Origin: Chrysoperla carnea
Taxonomy: Eukaryota > Arthropoda > Insecta > Neuroptera > Chrysopidae
Length of the DNA: 64,000 nucleotides
Assembly: GCF_905475395.1 (NCBI RefSeq)
Contig: NC_058339.1
Span: forward strand, 88,856,520-88,920,519
Direction: 5' to 3'
Shown: in pieces, positions 13,207 to 24,577 of the stretch
Numbering within the stretch: position 1 is the first letter of the stretch
Layout: each line of letters begins with the position of its first letter
Position numbers and translations under genes: made by a program
Notes under the pieces: model-generated
What the model saw: only the letters and a program-made list of their open reading frames with translations
Told to the model about the DNA's origin: nothing
The model's database searches: none

Positions 13207-13728
13207 ATTCCATGTAATATATTTCAAGATAAATTAAGGTTAGTACCAAGTTTGTAACGCTTAATAATGATGCTACGAACAAAATCACCTAATTAGTCCA
13301 TTTCCGGCTATTCTTCCGTTCGTTCGTCCGTGAACACGATAACTCAAAAACGAAAAAATTTATGAAGCTGAAATTTTTACAGCGTATTCAGGTCGTAAAA
13401 AGTGAGGTCGAGTTCGTAGATGAGCAACAAAGGTCAATTGGGTCTTGGGTCCGTTAGGCTCATCTTTTAAACTGTTAGAGATACAACAAAAGTTTAAATA
13501 TAAAAAATTTTCCTTATAAAAAAATAAACAACTGTTTAAAACATTTTTTCGTCAACATCACTGTTTACCCACGAGAGCGCAAATTGTGTAGTATGTATTA
13601 AATGAGGATAGCAGTTACATATGTGTGACATGTATGTATGTGTAATGTGGCAGAGTAATCAATACTGCCCAATGTCCATGCATGGTATTTCAACAATTAA
13701 CTCAGTCAATTGTCTGTTTTCACTTGTT
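13204..13728 (-). repeat. Family-A repeat, near full length, minus orientation
   Basis: Read from 13728, it has the AACAAGTG-type start with some substitutions (ACAGACAATTGACTGAG) and proceeds to AAGCGTTACAAACTTGGTAC near the low end. The 3' end is eroded. Its low-coordinate end meets the foldback element ending at 13206. Confidence 0.88.
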
Positions 13729-14164
13729 CAACATGATTCTTGGTAGGTCATTTTTTTTTTAATTAATTTTTTCATTTAGCTTGGGCTTATAGTCTATTCT
13801 AGTAATCAGTTTATAGTTTCTACAAAAAATAATTGCACAAACTTGTTTAAAATATGATATTTAACGTATTATAAATCCATAATTGAACATAAATTCAATT
13901 AAAATGACACTTTTGTAATACCACCAAGCATACACAAATATACACACATTCAGACATTTTTTTAATATGTCAACTTCAATTTCTAACAACCAATAAAATT
14001 TTATTTAATATCATTATGAAATTCGGTTTATACTTTGGCCAAAAAAACCTCTTATATGTTTTATAGAAAGGTCACGCAATTAAAACTTATACTATGGTCT
14101 AAATATATTATACTGACACGACTACTAGATGAGTCAAGTACTCGGTGTTAAATCTATTACACCA

Positions 14165-14430
14165 ACAAGAGAAAACAAACAATTGACTGAGTTAATTGTC
14201 GAAATACCATGTATGGACAGTGTTGATTACTCTGTCTGATACTATAACTGATATAACCATAACATACGTACTATACAATTTTGTGCTCTCACGGGTAAAC
14301 AGTGATGTTTACGAAAAAATGTTGTTTAATATTTTATAAGGAACATTTTTTACATTTAAATTTTTGTTCTATCTCTAACGGTTTACAAGATAGGTCCTAC
14401 GCAGCAAAGACCCAAATGACCTTATGACTC
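14165..14430 (+). repeat. Family-A repeat, 5' half, ending at a tandem array
   Basis: It begins at ACAAGAGAAAACAAACAATT, keeps ATACCATGTATGG and TCTCTAACGGTTTACAAGAT, then stops at the start of the 306-bp tandem array. The break suggests the array or its carrier element inserted here or replaced the 3' half. Confidence 0.88.
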
Positions 14431-15200
14431 GTAAAAATTCGAAAAAATCGTAAAAAATTATTTGTTTCGAAATTTGATGAAACTCAGTTTATAAGGTAAT
14501 TTTGACCCAAGAAATTCAAAAATAGAGTTTATTTGGCGATTGGCCGAGTAATTTTCGAAAAAAACGATATTTCGGATCGATTTCCGGTATTATCTCGAGA
14601 ATTATTCGCCCAATCGTTAAATGAAACCGATTTTTGAATTTTTTGGGTCAAAATTACCTTATATACAGAGTTTTATCGAAATTGGATACGATAAATTTGT
14701 ATCGATTTTTTGCAATTTTTTCAAGGGGTACCCCTTAGAAAAATTCGAAAAAATCGTAAAAAATTATTTGTTTCGGAATTTGATGAAACTAGGTTTATAT
14801 GGTAATTTTGACCCAAGAAATTCAAAAATCGAGTTTATTTGGCGATTGGCCGAGTAATTTTCGAAAAAAACGATTTTTCGGATCGATTTTCGGTATTATC
14901 TCGATAATTATTCGCCCAATCGTTAAATGAAACCGATTTTTGTATTTTTTGGGTCTAAATTACCTTATATACAGAGTTTTATCGAAATTGGAGACGATAA
15001 ATTTGTATCGATTTTTTGCAATTTTTTCAGGGGGTACCCCTTAGAAAAATTCGAAAAAGTCGTAAAAAATTATTTGTTTCGGAATTGGATGAAACTCAGT
15101 TTATAAGGTAATTTTGACCCAAGAAATTCAAAAATCGAGTTTATTTGGCGATTGGCCGAGTAATTTTCGAAAAAAACGATATTTCGGATCGATTTCCGGT
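14431..15200. repeat. 306-bp tandem array, about 2.5 copies
   Basis: The landmark TTCGAAAAA(A/G)TCGTAAAAAA recurs with its G at 14441, 14747 and 15053, giving a 306-bp period. Units contain CCGAGTAATTTTCGAAAAAA and the palindromic GGGGTACCCC. A diverged single unit lies at about 62640-62800, so the family is also dispersed. Confidence 0.93.
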
Positions 15201-15560
15201 TCATTTTTGAACTTTTCCGACGATTCCTAAATCGATGTGTTTTCACTCAAAACAATCACATCAGGTCACGAGTTATTAAGGGTAAATTCCTTCCATTTTC
15301 TGTGTGTCTATCTTGAAAATCAATCGATCGATTTCATTTTTTTTAGCATGGTGAATAGAAAATTGTATGCCCTTTTAATTGATGTATAATAAGGGAAAGG
15401 ATTATTTGAAATTTGGGGTGGCTAGGGGCGAAAGAGTAAGACTTAATATTCTCTAGGTATCATTTTTGAACTTCCCCCTTCGATAATCGACGTGTTTTAA
15501 CTCAAAACAATAATCACATCAGGTCAAGAATTATTAAGGGTGGATACTTTTGAAATGGTC
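15200..15560. repeat. Direct repeat pair following the 306-bp array
   Basis: TCATTTTTGAACTT, a CGA-rich spacer and CTCAAAACAATCACATCAGG followed by GTTATTAAGGGT occur at about 15201-15282. A close copy lies at about 15460-15543. They may be part of the same composite element as the array. Confidence 0.65.
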
Positions 15561-16462
15561 ACACTGTATACAAACAAACAATAAAATTTTTAAGTGATTG
15601 ATAGAGCGGTGTGGGAAGTGCGGGTGAACGAAGATTTCCTGATTATCGAGATTTCTTTTGTGTTTTGATTATCGAGATTCTATTGTTACACTTTTCATAC
15701 TGTAACATATCACCGATTTTCTGTTACACCCTGTATAAATGATATAAGAAATAAAAATATTTACGAGTATCGTTCGTTTCTTGTTGTACTCTCGTACACA
15801 GTTAGTGTTAGTGTGGCATCCACTTTCCTTCTTGTTTCTTTGCAATCATAAAATTAGGTGAAATACGACACTAAAAGAAAAATAATATAAGAAAATAATT
15901 TTCCATTCCTTTTCGTATTTCCTATTCGAATAGCGTACCTCAAGTCGAGTCTCTATCATTATGTTTATTATTATAAGAGAGTTCAGTGTATGCTGTAAAC
16001 AGAACGGAAAGCGGGTGTGTAATTGAAATATTTATTACCTAGAAAATATGTTCTTTTCGATCAGAGAATGTCAACATTTTTTCAAATTTTCAATCGACTA
16101 CAAAACGTGTAATTTTTATACACTGTATGGGGAGTCATAATTAAATTAACTCAAGCGGAAGGGAGGGGGTCAACGAAATGTGACATTATGTGACAAGGGG
16201 CAGGGGGGGTCAAAAACTTTCGAGGGGGTTCAAAAACAACAAACTTAAAAATATTACAAACTCGATCTATATTGAAAGTTTTAAATTGCCGGCGAAGCAT
16301 GCTTGCTGTCATATTGTTCCGCGAGCCAGTTGACTGTGAGACCTTCGACAAGTGCGACCGCAGGCGCCATTTGACTTAATTTTATTAAGATTATTTTGAA
16401 TGGGAATGAAAGAAATTTGGAAACTGCGGTTTTAATTTCGTTATTTCGAAATATAAAATTTG

Positions 16463-17343
16463 ACAAGTGAAAACAAACAATAGGGTATTCCACTATTTTT
16501 GAAAAAGTACTTCAAAATGTTAATTTTGCTAATAAAAAGCCACCAAAAATTTATTTCGGAAAAATACACACGCTTTCTTGCCAAAAACTTAAATTAAATT
16601 TTAAACCTTTTTTAAACTGTCAAAAATGCGGGCATCCAATTTGATGACGTAATATGGGTATCACTATACGAAATAACACAAATAATTTTGACCGATATAT
16701 TCATAGACATCTGATTATAATATAAATATAAATACTTATCTATGTATATAATATACCCAACTGTCTACACTGAACTAACTGATGGTCTATGATTCATACC
16801 GCTATGACATCATAGCAACAATTTTAATATTTTAAAAGAAAAATATGCTTTTATGACTCGAAATCAGAATATTTAAGGAGGTATGAAAATGAGTGATATT
16901 ACAAATTTTGAGGTGCTCTTTTCGAATTTTCACTTTGCAATCTTGTATCTTTGCCGCTCGCGCCGCTATATTGAAAAAATGGCGTCGAAAAGCAGATTTT
17001 TGACAATATCTCTTTTTTGAGTCATTTTACGAGGAAAATATATGCATACAAAATTAAATCTCAGAAAAATTCCTACAATTTATGTCTTGACAATTTTTTA
17101 TCAAAAATATACAACTTTCCTTATCAAAAAATATACAACTTTTGTTCGAAACATTTTTTCGTAAACATCACTGTTTACCCGCCAGGACGCAAATTAGGCG
17201 TCAATTGTATAGTATGTATTATATGGGGATATCAGTTACGTATATGTGACATGTATGTATGTGTTATGTGATAGAGTAATCAACACTATCTATGCATGGT
17301 ATTTCAACAATTAACTCAGTCAATTGTTTGTTTTCACTTGTTG
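16463..17343. mobile_element. Composite segment bounded by inverted family-A 5' ends
   Basis: GACAAGTGAAAACAAACAAT at 16462-16481 faces its complement at the other end, where a 249-bp family-A 5' half on the minus strand (17095-17343) begins. The ~610 bp between is not family A. It includes GATGACGTAATATGGGTATC and a stretch at about 16930-16990 with GC-richer CCGCTCGCGCCGC. It could be a two-ended mobile unit or a chance arrangement of fragments. Confidence 0.5.
17095..17343 (-). repeat. Family-A repeat, 5' half
   Basis: Minus-strand copy starting ACAAGTGAAAACAAACAATT at 17343 and running through ATACCATGCATAGATAGTG and AACAGTGATGTTTACG. It breaks off in the AAAAGTTGTATATTTTTTGA region. Confidence 0.88.
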
Positions 17344-18400
17344 TTAGATAATTTTGATATATGATTGTAGGGTATAATTTTATAAAATTGACAACACAAA
17401 AGGTAACAAATAACACAATAGCTATACACATCAGAATCAGACACACACACACAGAATCTTCGTCCGTGTATCTGTCTGTCTGCTCATCTTCGTCCGCATT
17501 ATTTATTCAATAAAATCTGTTCGTATATGTTAGTTATTCTATTCTATGAAAACAAAAGATACTATAATTATTATTATTATCATTATTTTCGTATAATTAA
17601 TGACTTAGAAATAATACAGCTCTTAGTTTGAAAATAATTGTATCTTTCCATCTTTGTCATTTTAATTGTTTAACAATATATGGGAAAAACTATTTTACAT
17701 TGTAAGTTGTAACACAGTTTTACATAATCTTATACATAAATTATTATAATTATTGACAAAATAATAGTCGAGTAGGATGATGATCACTTCCTAATCTAAT
17801 ACTTTTCATACAAAATGTTTACATCGTAGAGTCATAGACGTCGCCAGAGAGGGCAGATAGAAGCATTCCCCCCCCCCCTCTAAAGATTCACAAAAATGTT
17901 TCAAAGCACAAATCAATAAAGCTACCTACAAAATTCAACTCACCATCCTTCATATTTTTGAGGGAAAAAAAACTAAATTTTGGCCGTAATTTAGACCTTC
18001 ACGGGCAAATAAAGTTATTTACGAGAAAATGTTTCAAATAAAAGTTTTTTAGTTTTTATAAGAAAGAAAATAAGTCGCATCAATGAATGTTTTTACTCGG
18101 GAGTCCTCAATAACAGCTTATTTCCAATTTGAGTGAAAATCATCTTCTTAGATCATTTTACTCTAAAATCAACGAAAATCGTATTCATTTAAACGTCCGA
18201 TAAATAGTTTGCAAAATATTGAGCTTCCAATTCTTATAATTTTGAATTTTTGAACCGAGAGGCTGATATCTTGAAAACGATAAATCTAATCGCATTTTAA
18301 CTGGCGGATCTCTTTCGCAGAGTTCAGATTAGCTTAAAATTAGCTTGTGAACCAAATTGATTTATAAGAAATTAAAAATTTGCAATTTTCATAACTAATA

Positions 18401-18563
18401 TGCATTTTAAATTAATTGTAAGTATACTAAATTCACAATTCGGTTTTTCGCGATATTTGTGTTCACCGACACTAAAAACCTCTTTGGTAACAAGTATGGA
18501 ATCATTTTCATCACTATTAACCGATTTGTGAATTTAGTATATTTACGGTTAATTTAAAATGCA
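18401..18563. mobile_element. 163-bp inverted-repeat element
   Basis: TGCATTTTAAATTAATTGTA through ATTCACAATTCGGTT at the left is mirrored by AACCGATTTGTGAATTTAGT through GGTTAATTTAAAATGCA at the right. The arms are about 44 bp with a ~75-nt centre. Confidence 0.8.
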
Positions 18564-19239
18564 TTTATAAAATGCATATTATTTATCAATTTAGGTCACG
18601 AAATTTCCTGACGCTCTAACGAATCGAATGCCGATTATAAGTGGTCCATTGGTTACCCGTCGGATACGGAATTCTAAAAACAATCTACAAACAAATTTTT
18701 TTCTCGTTAGAATCGTTAACGAATACTTTTAACCGTTGTAAGTGCTTGAACCAGTCTAAGTATAATTTAAAATATTTCTCAACCATCATGTTATCATTGT
18801 AAAAGAGAGTTCGTTCCGTCGCGTCGTTGTAAACTTGTGGTGGTGCATGGTACAGCATATTTAATTAAATGTAAATAAGATTTTGTCTTGTCATCAAGAA
18901 TATGCACCTATCTAGGTACCTCATCAAAACCATTACAGCGGTAGATACTAGATACTAGATAGATAGGATAGATAGATACTTTTACCTATGCCCTTTTAAT
19001 AGGATATGATATTGTATGACTGACTCTGTTCTGATCATGGTCTGGTCTTTAGAGTGCAGTTATCTTGTATAATGTTACACAAAGTGTAATGTACTTATAC
19101 ATTACTGATAATTACATTATGAATATTTATATTGTAAACTCAATCCGAGTGTGTTTTTATACAGGTGGGTGTTCCAAAATTACACTCCACTATTTTAGTG
19201 GTGTGTTCTTTATCTCCCAATAACTAAAAGCAAGGCAAA

Positions 19240-19810
19240 ACAAGTTAAAACAAACAATTGACTGAGTTAATTGTTGAAATACCATGCATAGTCAGTGTTG
19301 ATTTCTTTATCACATTACACATACATACATGTGACACATACATAACTGATAAACAAGTATAGTACATATTATAAAATTTCCACCTAATTGGCACCCTCAC
19401 GGGTAAACAGTCATGTTTACGAAAAAATGTTGTTTAATTTTTGATAAGGAACATTTTTTACATTTAAACTTTTGTTCTATCTCTAACGGTTTACAAGATG
19501 GGTCCTACGGACCCAAGACCCAATTGACCTATGATGCTCATTTACGAACTTGACCCCACTTTTTACGTCCTGAGTACGCTGTAAAAATTTCAGCTCGATA
19601 TCTTTTTTCGTTTTTGAGTTATCGTGTCCACAGACGGACGGACGGACGAACGGACACCCGGACGAACGGACAACCGGAAATGGACTAATTAGGTGATTTC
19701 ATGAATACCTATGACAAAATTTTTTTCCTAGCATCATTATTTTTAAGCGTTACAAACTTGGGACTAAACTTAATATACTATGTATATTTCATATATACAT
19801 GGTATAAAAA
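19240..19810 (+). repeat. Family-A repeat, full length
   Basis: It runs from ACAAGTTAAAACAAACAATT to ATATACATGGTATAAAAA, 571 bp. It contains the subterminal ATACCATGCATAG near the 5' end and its near-complement ATACATGGTAT at the 3' end, plus an interrupted ACGG run at about 19634-19672. A hairpin abuts its 3' end exactly. Confidence 0.93.
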
Positions 19811-19934
19811 CAAGTCTAGCAGTTTACATAGCAACTTTAACAGTCGGGACCCATTAAAATCTACACCGGTTCAAATCTTGCCAATAATAATGGGTCCCGA
19901 CTGTTAAAGTCCCTATATAAACTGTTGGACTTGT
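19810..19934. repeat. 125-bp hairpin abutting a family-A copy
   Basis: Left arm 19810-19856 and right arm 19889-19934 are near-complementary. A 22-bp stretch around TTAACAGTCGGGACCCATT matches perfectly. The loop is 32 nt. The size and shape resemble a microRNA precursor, but could equally be a tiny foldback transposon. Confidence 0.75.
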
Positions 19935-20577
19935 TTTTTTCTTTTCAGTTTGTATTTTCCTCAGTCGGGTTTTTGATTTTTTAAATAATTTTTTTTATTC
20001 GTTGTTTTATTAAAAGAGAAGAGAATGTAAGGGATTGTTATTTTGAAAATAAATTGTTTGTAACATAAACTTTATAAATCGTAAAGATTGTCACGGACTT
20101 CTAACATAAAAAATCCAAAAATAGCAGACTTCAAATGACGTCATTTTTTCCGTTTTATTTGTTTTTTTGTGACTACCTGTGGATACGAATTCGATACTTT
20201 AATTTGATTACGTAATCTAGATGCATGTGTGAACTAAGTTGAGTTGACTTACAGAATGATGTATGATGTATGAGTATGATGTATTGAGCGTGTCAAATTT
20301 ATTTTAATACTTCAGGTGAGTGCTTTATGATAAATATTCTTTAGTTTCCTACTTATTTTTAAGTACATGAGACTCACTTTATTATTATTACTCAAGTTGG
20401 AAGTTTTTAAAACAACATTAGTTCATTATTCACACTAATTTGACTCATTTTTGGTCATATATTTTTTAGTCATTGATTTTATAAAACATTTGTAATAATT
20501 CAGCGTTTTTGTTTATTATTATTATTTTATTTTTATTTATTTTTTTTATAACCAATAAAATATTATTTATGATTATA

Positions 20578-20660
20578 AAACCTAATTAATCCATTTTCGG
20601 TTGTTTGTCCGTCTGTCTGCCAACATGATAAATCAAAAACGAAAAAAGATATCAAGCTAC
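20578..20660 (-). repeat. Family-A repeat fragment joined to the tRNA-Gly pseudogene
   Basis: On the minus strand this reads GATATCTTTTTTCGTTTTTG, a degraded stop at the (ACGG)n zone, then CCGAAAATGGATTAATTAGG, which is the 3' middle of family A. It runs directly into the flank that precedes the tRNA-like sequence at 20683. Confidence 0.75.
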
Positions 20661-20682
20661 ATTTGCATTTCATCTCATAAGA

Positions 20683-20740
20683 GCATCGTTGGTTCAGTGG
20701 TAGAATGGTCGCCTGCCTGCGTTGTACGATTTCAAAAACC
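20683..20740 (+). pseudogene. Truncated tRNA-Gly pseudogene
   Basis: The first ~37 nt (GCATCGTTGGTTCAGTGG then TAGAATGGTCGCCTGCC) match tRNA-Gly(GCC), including the A box. The sequence then departs: the anticodon arm and B box are not recognisable and the 3' acceptor strand is absent. The ~45 bp before it (GATATCAAGCTACATTTGCA and so on) are almost identical to the flank of the intact tRNA at 22273-22343, so it is a copy of that locus. Confidence 0.85.
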
Positions 20741-21456
20741 ACTGAATGTTTTTTAATGAAATTTTACAATAATATAACACGGTGATCTTTACTTTTAAAA
20801 TGGAAATACTTCAGCGAAGCGGACGGATATCATGCTAGAATATGTCATAAAGAATAAGCTAATCATTTTGATAGAACTGCAGTAGATGTATTTTAAAAAT
20901 GAAATTAAACTTATACAAAAATAATAACAACACCATAATAAAAAGTTTTTCTTATCAAATTTTAATAATTAATAAATGTACTACTGATAACAAATACTAA
21001 AACACTATAAATATATTAAAACACAATTGTTTTATAACTAAAATACTCAATCGTTCTAATTTACAAGATGATTAGTTTAGTCTGAATCATATTACAAACT
21101 TACAAACTCGAATAAAACTATAAAACACCTGGTCTAAAAAAAATGTATCGGTACCACCTATTTCAACTAATTATGAAATTTTATTGGGTAACAGATAAGC
21201 GTTATAACTTAAAATTAGAAAGTTATTAGAATACTTTAAAAAGGTTATCTTCAGGAAAAAAAAAAGTTTAGAGAGAATTCACGTAAAAATATGTCTCATG
21301 CGAGAATAGAAGCATTTCGATTGGTTATGAATATTCATTCTGGCCGTCCATAATATAATGACAACTTTATGATGAAAGTTGAAAAAGAAATGATTTCAGT
21401 TAAAGACGCTTTTACAAATTGACATTTAACTTCGCTGGGTTTAAAATTAACCATTA

Positions 21457-21998
21457 ACAAGTGAAAACAAACAATTGACTGAGTAAATTGTTGAAATATT
21501 ATGCATAGACAATGTTGATTACTCCATCACATATACTTAACTGATATTCCCATATAATAATACATACGATACAATTTACGCCTAATTTGCGCCCTCACGG
21601 GTAAACACCGATGTTTACGAAAAAATGTTTCAATCAAAAGTTGGTTATTTTTTGATAAGGAAGATTTTTTACATTTAAACTTGTGTTCTATCTATAACGG
21701 TTTACAAGATGGATTCTACGGACCCATAGGTCAAGACCCAATTGACTTATGTTGCTCATTTACGAACTTGACCTCAATTTTTACGTCCTGAGTACGCTGT
21801 AAAAATTTCAGCTTGATATCTTTTTTCGTTTTTGAGTTGTCGTGCCCACAGACGGATGGACAACCGGATGGACTAATTAGGTAATTTTGGGAACACCTAA
21901 ACCAAAATTTTGTTCATAGTATCAATATTTTTAATCGTTACAAACTTGGGACTAAACTTAGTATACCTTGCATATTACATATATGCATGGTATAAAAA
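21457..21998 (+). repeat. Family-A repeat, near full length
   Basis: It begins ACAAGTGAAAACAAACAATT and ends ATATGCATGGTATAAAAA (542 bp). The internal ACGGACGG run is reduced to one or two units (ACAGACGGATGGACAACC). It lies about 275 bp from the tRNA-Gly gene. Confidence 0.92.
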
Positions 21999-22272
21999 GT
22001 TGCGCACTCTCGCCAAATAATGTTAACGTAGAAATAGAATATTCCAACTTAAATAATCTTACAGAGGAAGATAAACTACGCTATCTGATTCAGTAAACCG
22101 GGCTGGATAGTTAAGAGTTGGGTACGTCTCATGGTCGAACAAGCCACTCCCTCTCTCTATCGAAGAACCCACACATTATTATTGGAAATCCCGCCCATTG
22201 ATAAAATGATTCCGCCTTTGGCACTGACCATAAGTTTCTCCAAAGATTGGAAATCCATTTTTAAAAAAATTA

Positions 22273-22343
22273 TGCATCGTCCGGGAATCGAACCCGGGCC
22301 GCCCGCGTGGCAGGCGAGCATTCTACCACTGAACCAACGATGC
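22273..22343 (-). tRNA. tRNA-Gly(GCC)
   Basis: The 71-nt minus-strand sequence begins GCATCGTTGGTTCAGTGG and ends CCCGGACGATGCA. The acceptor stem GCATCGT/ACGATGC pairs perfectly. The anticodon loop carries GCC (CTGCCAC context). The A box (TGGTTCAGTGG) and B box (GGTTCGATTCC) are intact. A T run (minus strand, 22270-22263) right after the gene is a good Pol III terminator. The sequence matches the near-universal animal tRNA-Gly(GCC), so it is likely functional. It lies inside a stretch of repeat family A, and its 5' flank is shared with the broken copy at 20683. Confidence 0.96.
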
Positions 22344-22365
22344 TCTTATGATTTGAAATGCAAAT

Positions 22366-22680
22366 GTAGCTTGATATCTTTTTTCCGTTTCGTTTTTTCC
22401 GTAGGACCCATCTTGCAAACCGTTAGAGATAGAACAAAAGTTTAAATGTAAAAAATGTTCCTTATCAAAATAAACAATTTTTGTTTGAAACATTTTTTCG
22501 TAAACATCACTATTTACCCGTGAGGGCGCCAATTTGGCGGAAATTTTATAGTATGTACTGTACTTGAATATCAGTTATGTATGTGTAACATGTATGTATG
22601 TGTTATGTGATAAAGAAATCAACACTGACTATGCATGGTATTTCAACAATTAACTCAATCAATTGTTTGTTTTCACTTGT
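22366..22680 (-). repeat. Family-A repeat, 5' half, flanking tRNA-Gly
   Basis: Read on the minus strand from 22680 it starts ACAAGTGAAAACAAACAATT and continues to AACGGTTTGCAAGATGGGTC. Then it breaks off and rejoins at GATATC, with the tRNA flank beyond. The 3' half of the element is absent. Confidence 0.9.
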
Positions 22681-23110
22681 TTATTTCAGTTAAGGTTAAC
22701 ACAATTAACTTAGATTTCAATGGTAATAATATTTCTATTTAGAATGAAGGGATTATTGTAACTTGTCCTAACCAAGCGACGTGTTCGCACTGCCTTATGT
22801 ACGAAAACTAGAACAATTCTATTAATTATACTCACGACTAAGTTTTTTGAACGTGAGCTAAATTTAAAAATTATTATTTTTTTAAATTGCTAATTACAAC
22901 TGAAATAGAGCGTTTAAATTCTGCATTATTGCTTATGTAATATAATAATTAACAAACAAAAAATTTATATTAATTACTAATTAAGATGATTTTAATTAAT
23001 TAGGTGAAATATGAATTTTATTTAAAACTTTTTTTATAGCAAAAAAAATAACGGACTTGAATTTAATTTACAAAATTTCTAGGCTGATATTCAACATAAG
23101 AATTCATATA

Positions 23111-23831
23111 CAGGGTAATCCATTTTAATCGATGGACCCAAAAATCTTCTAAAATACAACAAAAAAATGTTTCGTACAAAAATTATTCAGATTCAATTAG
23201 GACATCATATTCTAGAGTCAGATTTGATCAACGTCTTCTGGATCATTTAAAATTTAACTCAGATCCTTAACAGTAGGAGATAGAAACACTTTAAATTAGA
23301 AAGTTGAACCTCATAAAAAAAACTAACAAAATATTTTTTCCAAAAACGTTAGCTTTCGGAGGAAATCCGACTTAAAAATATGTCATTATTGCATTTAATC
23401 AAAAGAAAACACACTAACTACGGAAAAATGCTTTAGGCAAAAGTTGTCAATGGCAGTAGTACATTCGCCTGTGCCCATGACTTTGACCTACAATTATCGA
23501 TAAATTTTAAGTGTATTTTCTTTTGATTAAATAAAATAATGACAAATTTTTAAGTTGCATTTTCTCCGAAAGCTAACGTTTTTGGAAAAAATATATTGAA
23601 CAAAAGTTGTTAGTTTTTTATGAGGTTCAACTTTCTAATTTAAATTGTTATTCTATCTCTTATTGTTAAGGATCTGAGTTAACTATTAAAGGATCCAGAA
23701 AACGCACATCAGATTTGATGCTAGAATATTATGTCCCACTTTAATCTTAATAATTTTTGTAGGAAACATTTTTTTTTATTTTAACTATTTTGGAAGATAT
23801 TTGCGTCCATCGAGTATAATGGATTACCCTG
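23111..23831. mobile_element. 721-bp foldback MITE with ~340-bp arms and TATA flanks
   Basis: CAGGGTAATCCATTTTAATC at the left is matched by the inverted TATAATGGATTACCCTG at the right. The sequence is palindromic almost to its centre near 23,475. Both sides are flanked by TATA, consistent with a TA target duplication of the Tc1/mariner type. There is no transposase frame. It is the most complete member of the family also seen at 726-889, 4,960-5,830, 10,151-10,885, 33,048 and 42,803. Confidence 0.9.
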
Positions 23832-24401
23832 TATACAAAAAATTTAAATATCTTAGGCTGGGGTCACACGAACGTTGATTATAATTCACTTTGGTAATCA
23901 GAATAAATAGACCAAAAATTTTATACACCTGGAGTATTGTTACAATTACGACTTTGTTGAGTTGCGTTTGTCGACTAAAGCGAAGCTGGTTGGGTTCTGA
24001 AATTTTTAGACCTTGCGTTCAAAAATAGGACACTTACAGAAATTTGTTTCGGTCAATTTTTTCGATTATATTTTTTCCAGTCTATTTTTTCCTAAATCCA
24101 ACATATTTTCCTAAGTACGTTTGCTTCAACTACCTACATAGAATTAAGCTGAGATGGCGTGAGCTTTCATTTTACCTAAATACCAAATGGGGTACCTTAA
24201 TATGTCATGATTAAACGGTCCATAAAGTTTTAACTTTTCAATTTCTTGCCGAAGTTCAGGCTTTTGTTAGTTAAAAACTAAAAAGGCTTTGTAAAAATAT
24301 TTTTATTGCTTAAATGTTAGACTCCACTAAATTCGGACGCAATGGTTATTACCGTACTATTAACGGTGAATTTTTTTAAATAAAAATATTCAATTTCATG
24401 T

Positions 24402-24577
24402 CTTAAGTCAGTTTAAAATTTATACGCTACTGTTTTTACAAATGAATTAAAATTTCACATAATTAAACTAAGCAACACAATTAACTTCGTTAAACTCACA
24501 TTGTTGGAATTCAAACTAATTAAAGCATCAAAACATAAGCAATTAAATAATGATTTATTTTTAAAACTGACTTAAGT
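24402..24577. mobile_element. Short-TIR MITE candidate
   Basis: CTTAAGTCAGTTTAAAA at 24402-24418 faces TTTTAAAACTGACTTAAG at 24560-24577. The ~140-bp interior is AT-rich and non-coding. The TIRs differ by one base. Confidence 0.6.

Noticed and set aside
11604-19907. Identical short frames beginning MNTYDKIFFLAS at 11604 and 19701
   Set aside because: Both are the 3' end of family A translated; the similarity comes from the repeat, and most other copies break the frame.
22131-22532. Overlapping open frames around the tRNA-Gly gene
   Set aside because: They read through the tRNA and family-A repeat; the residues resembling a protein (GIEPGPPAWQ) are the tRNA antisense sequence.
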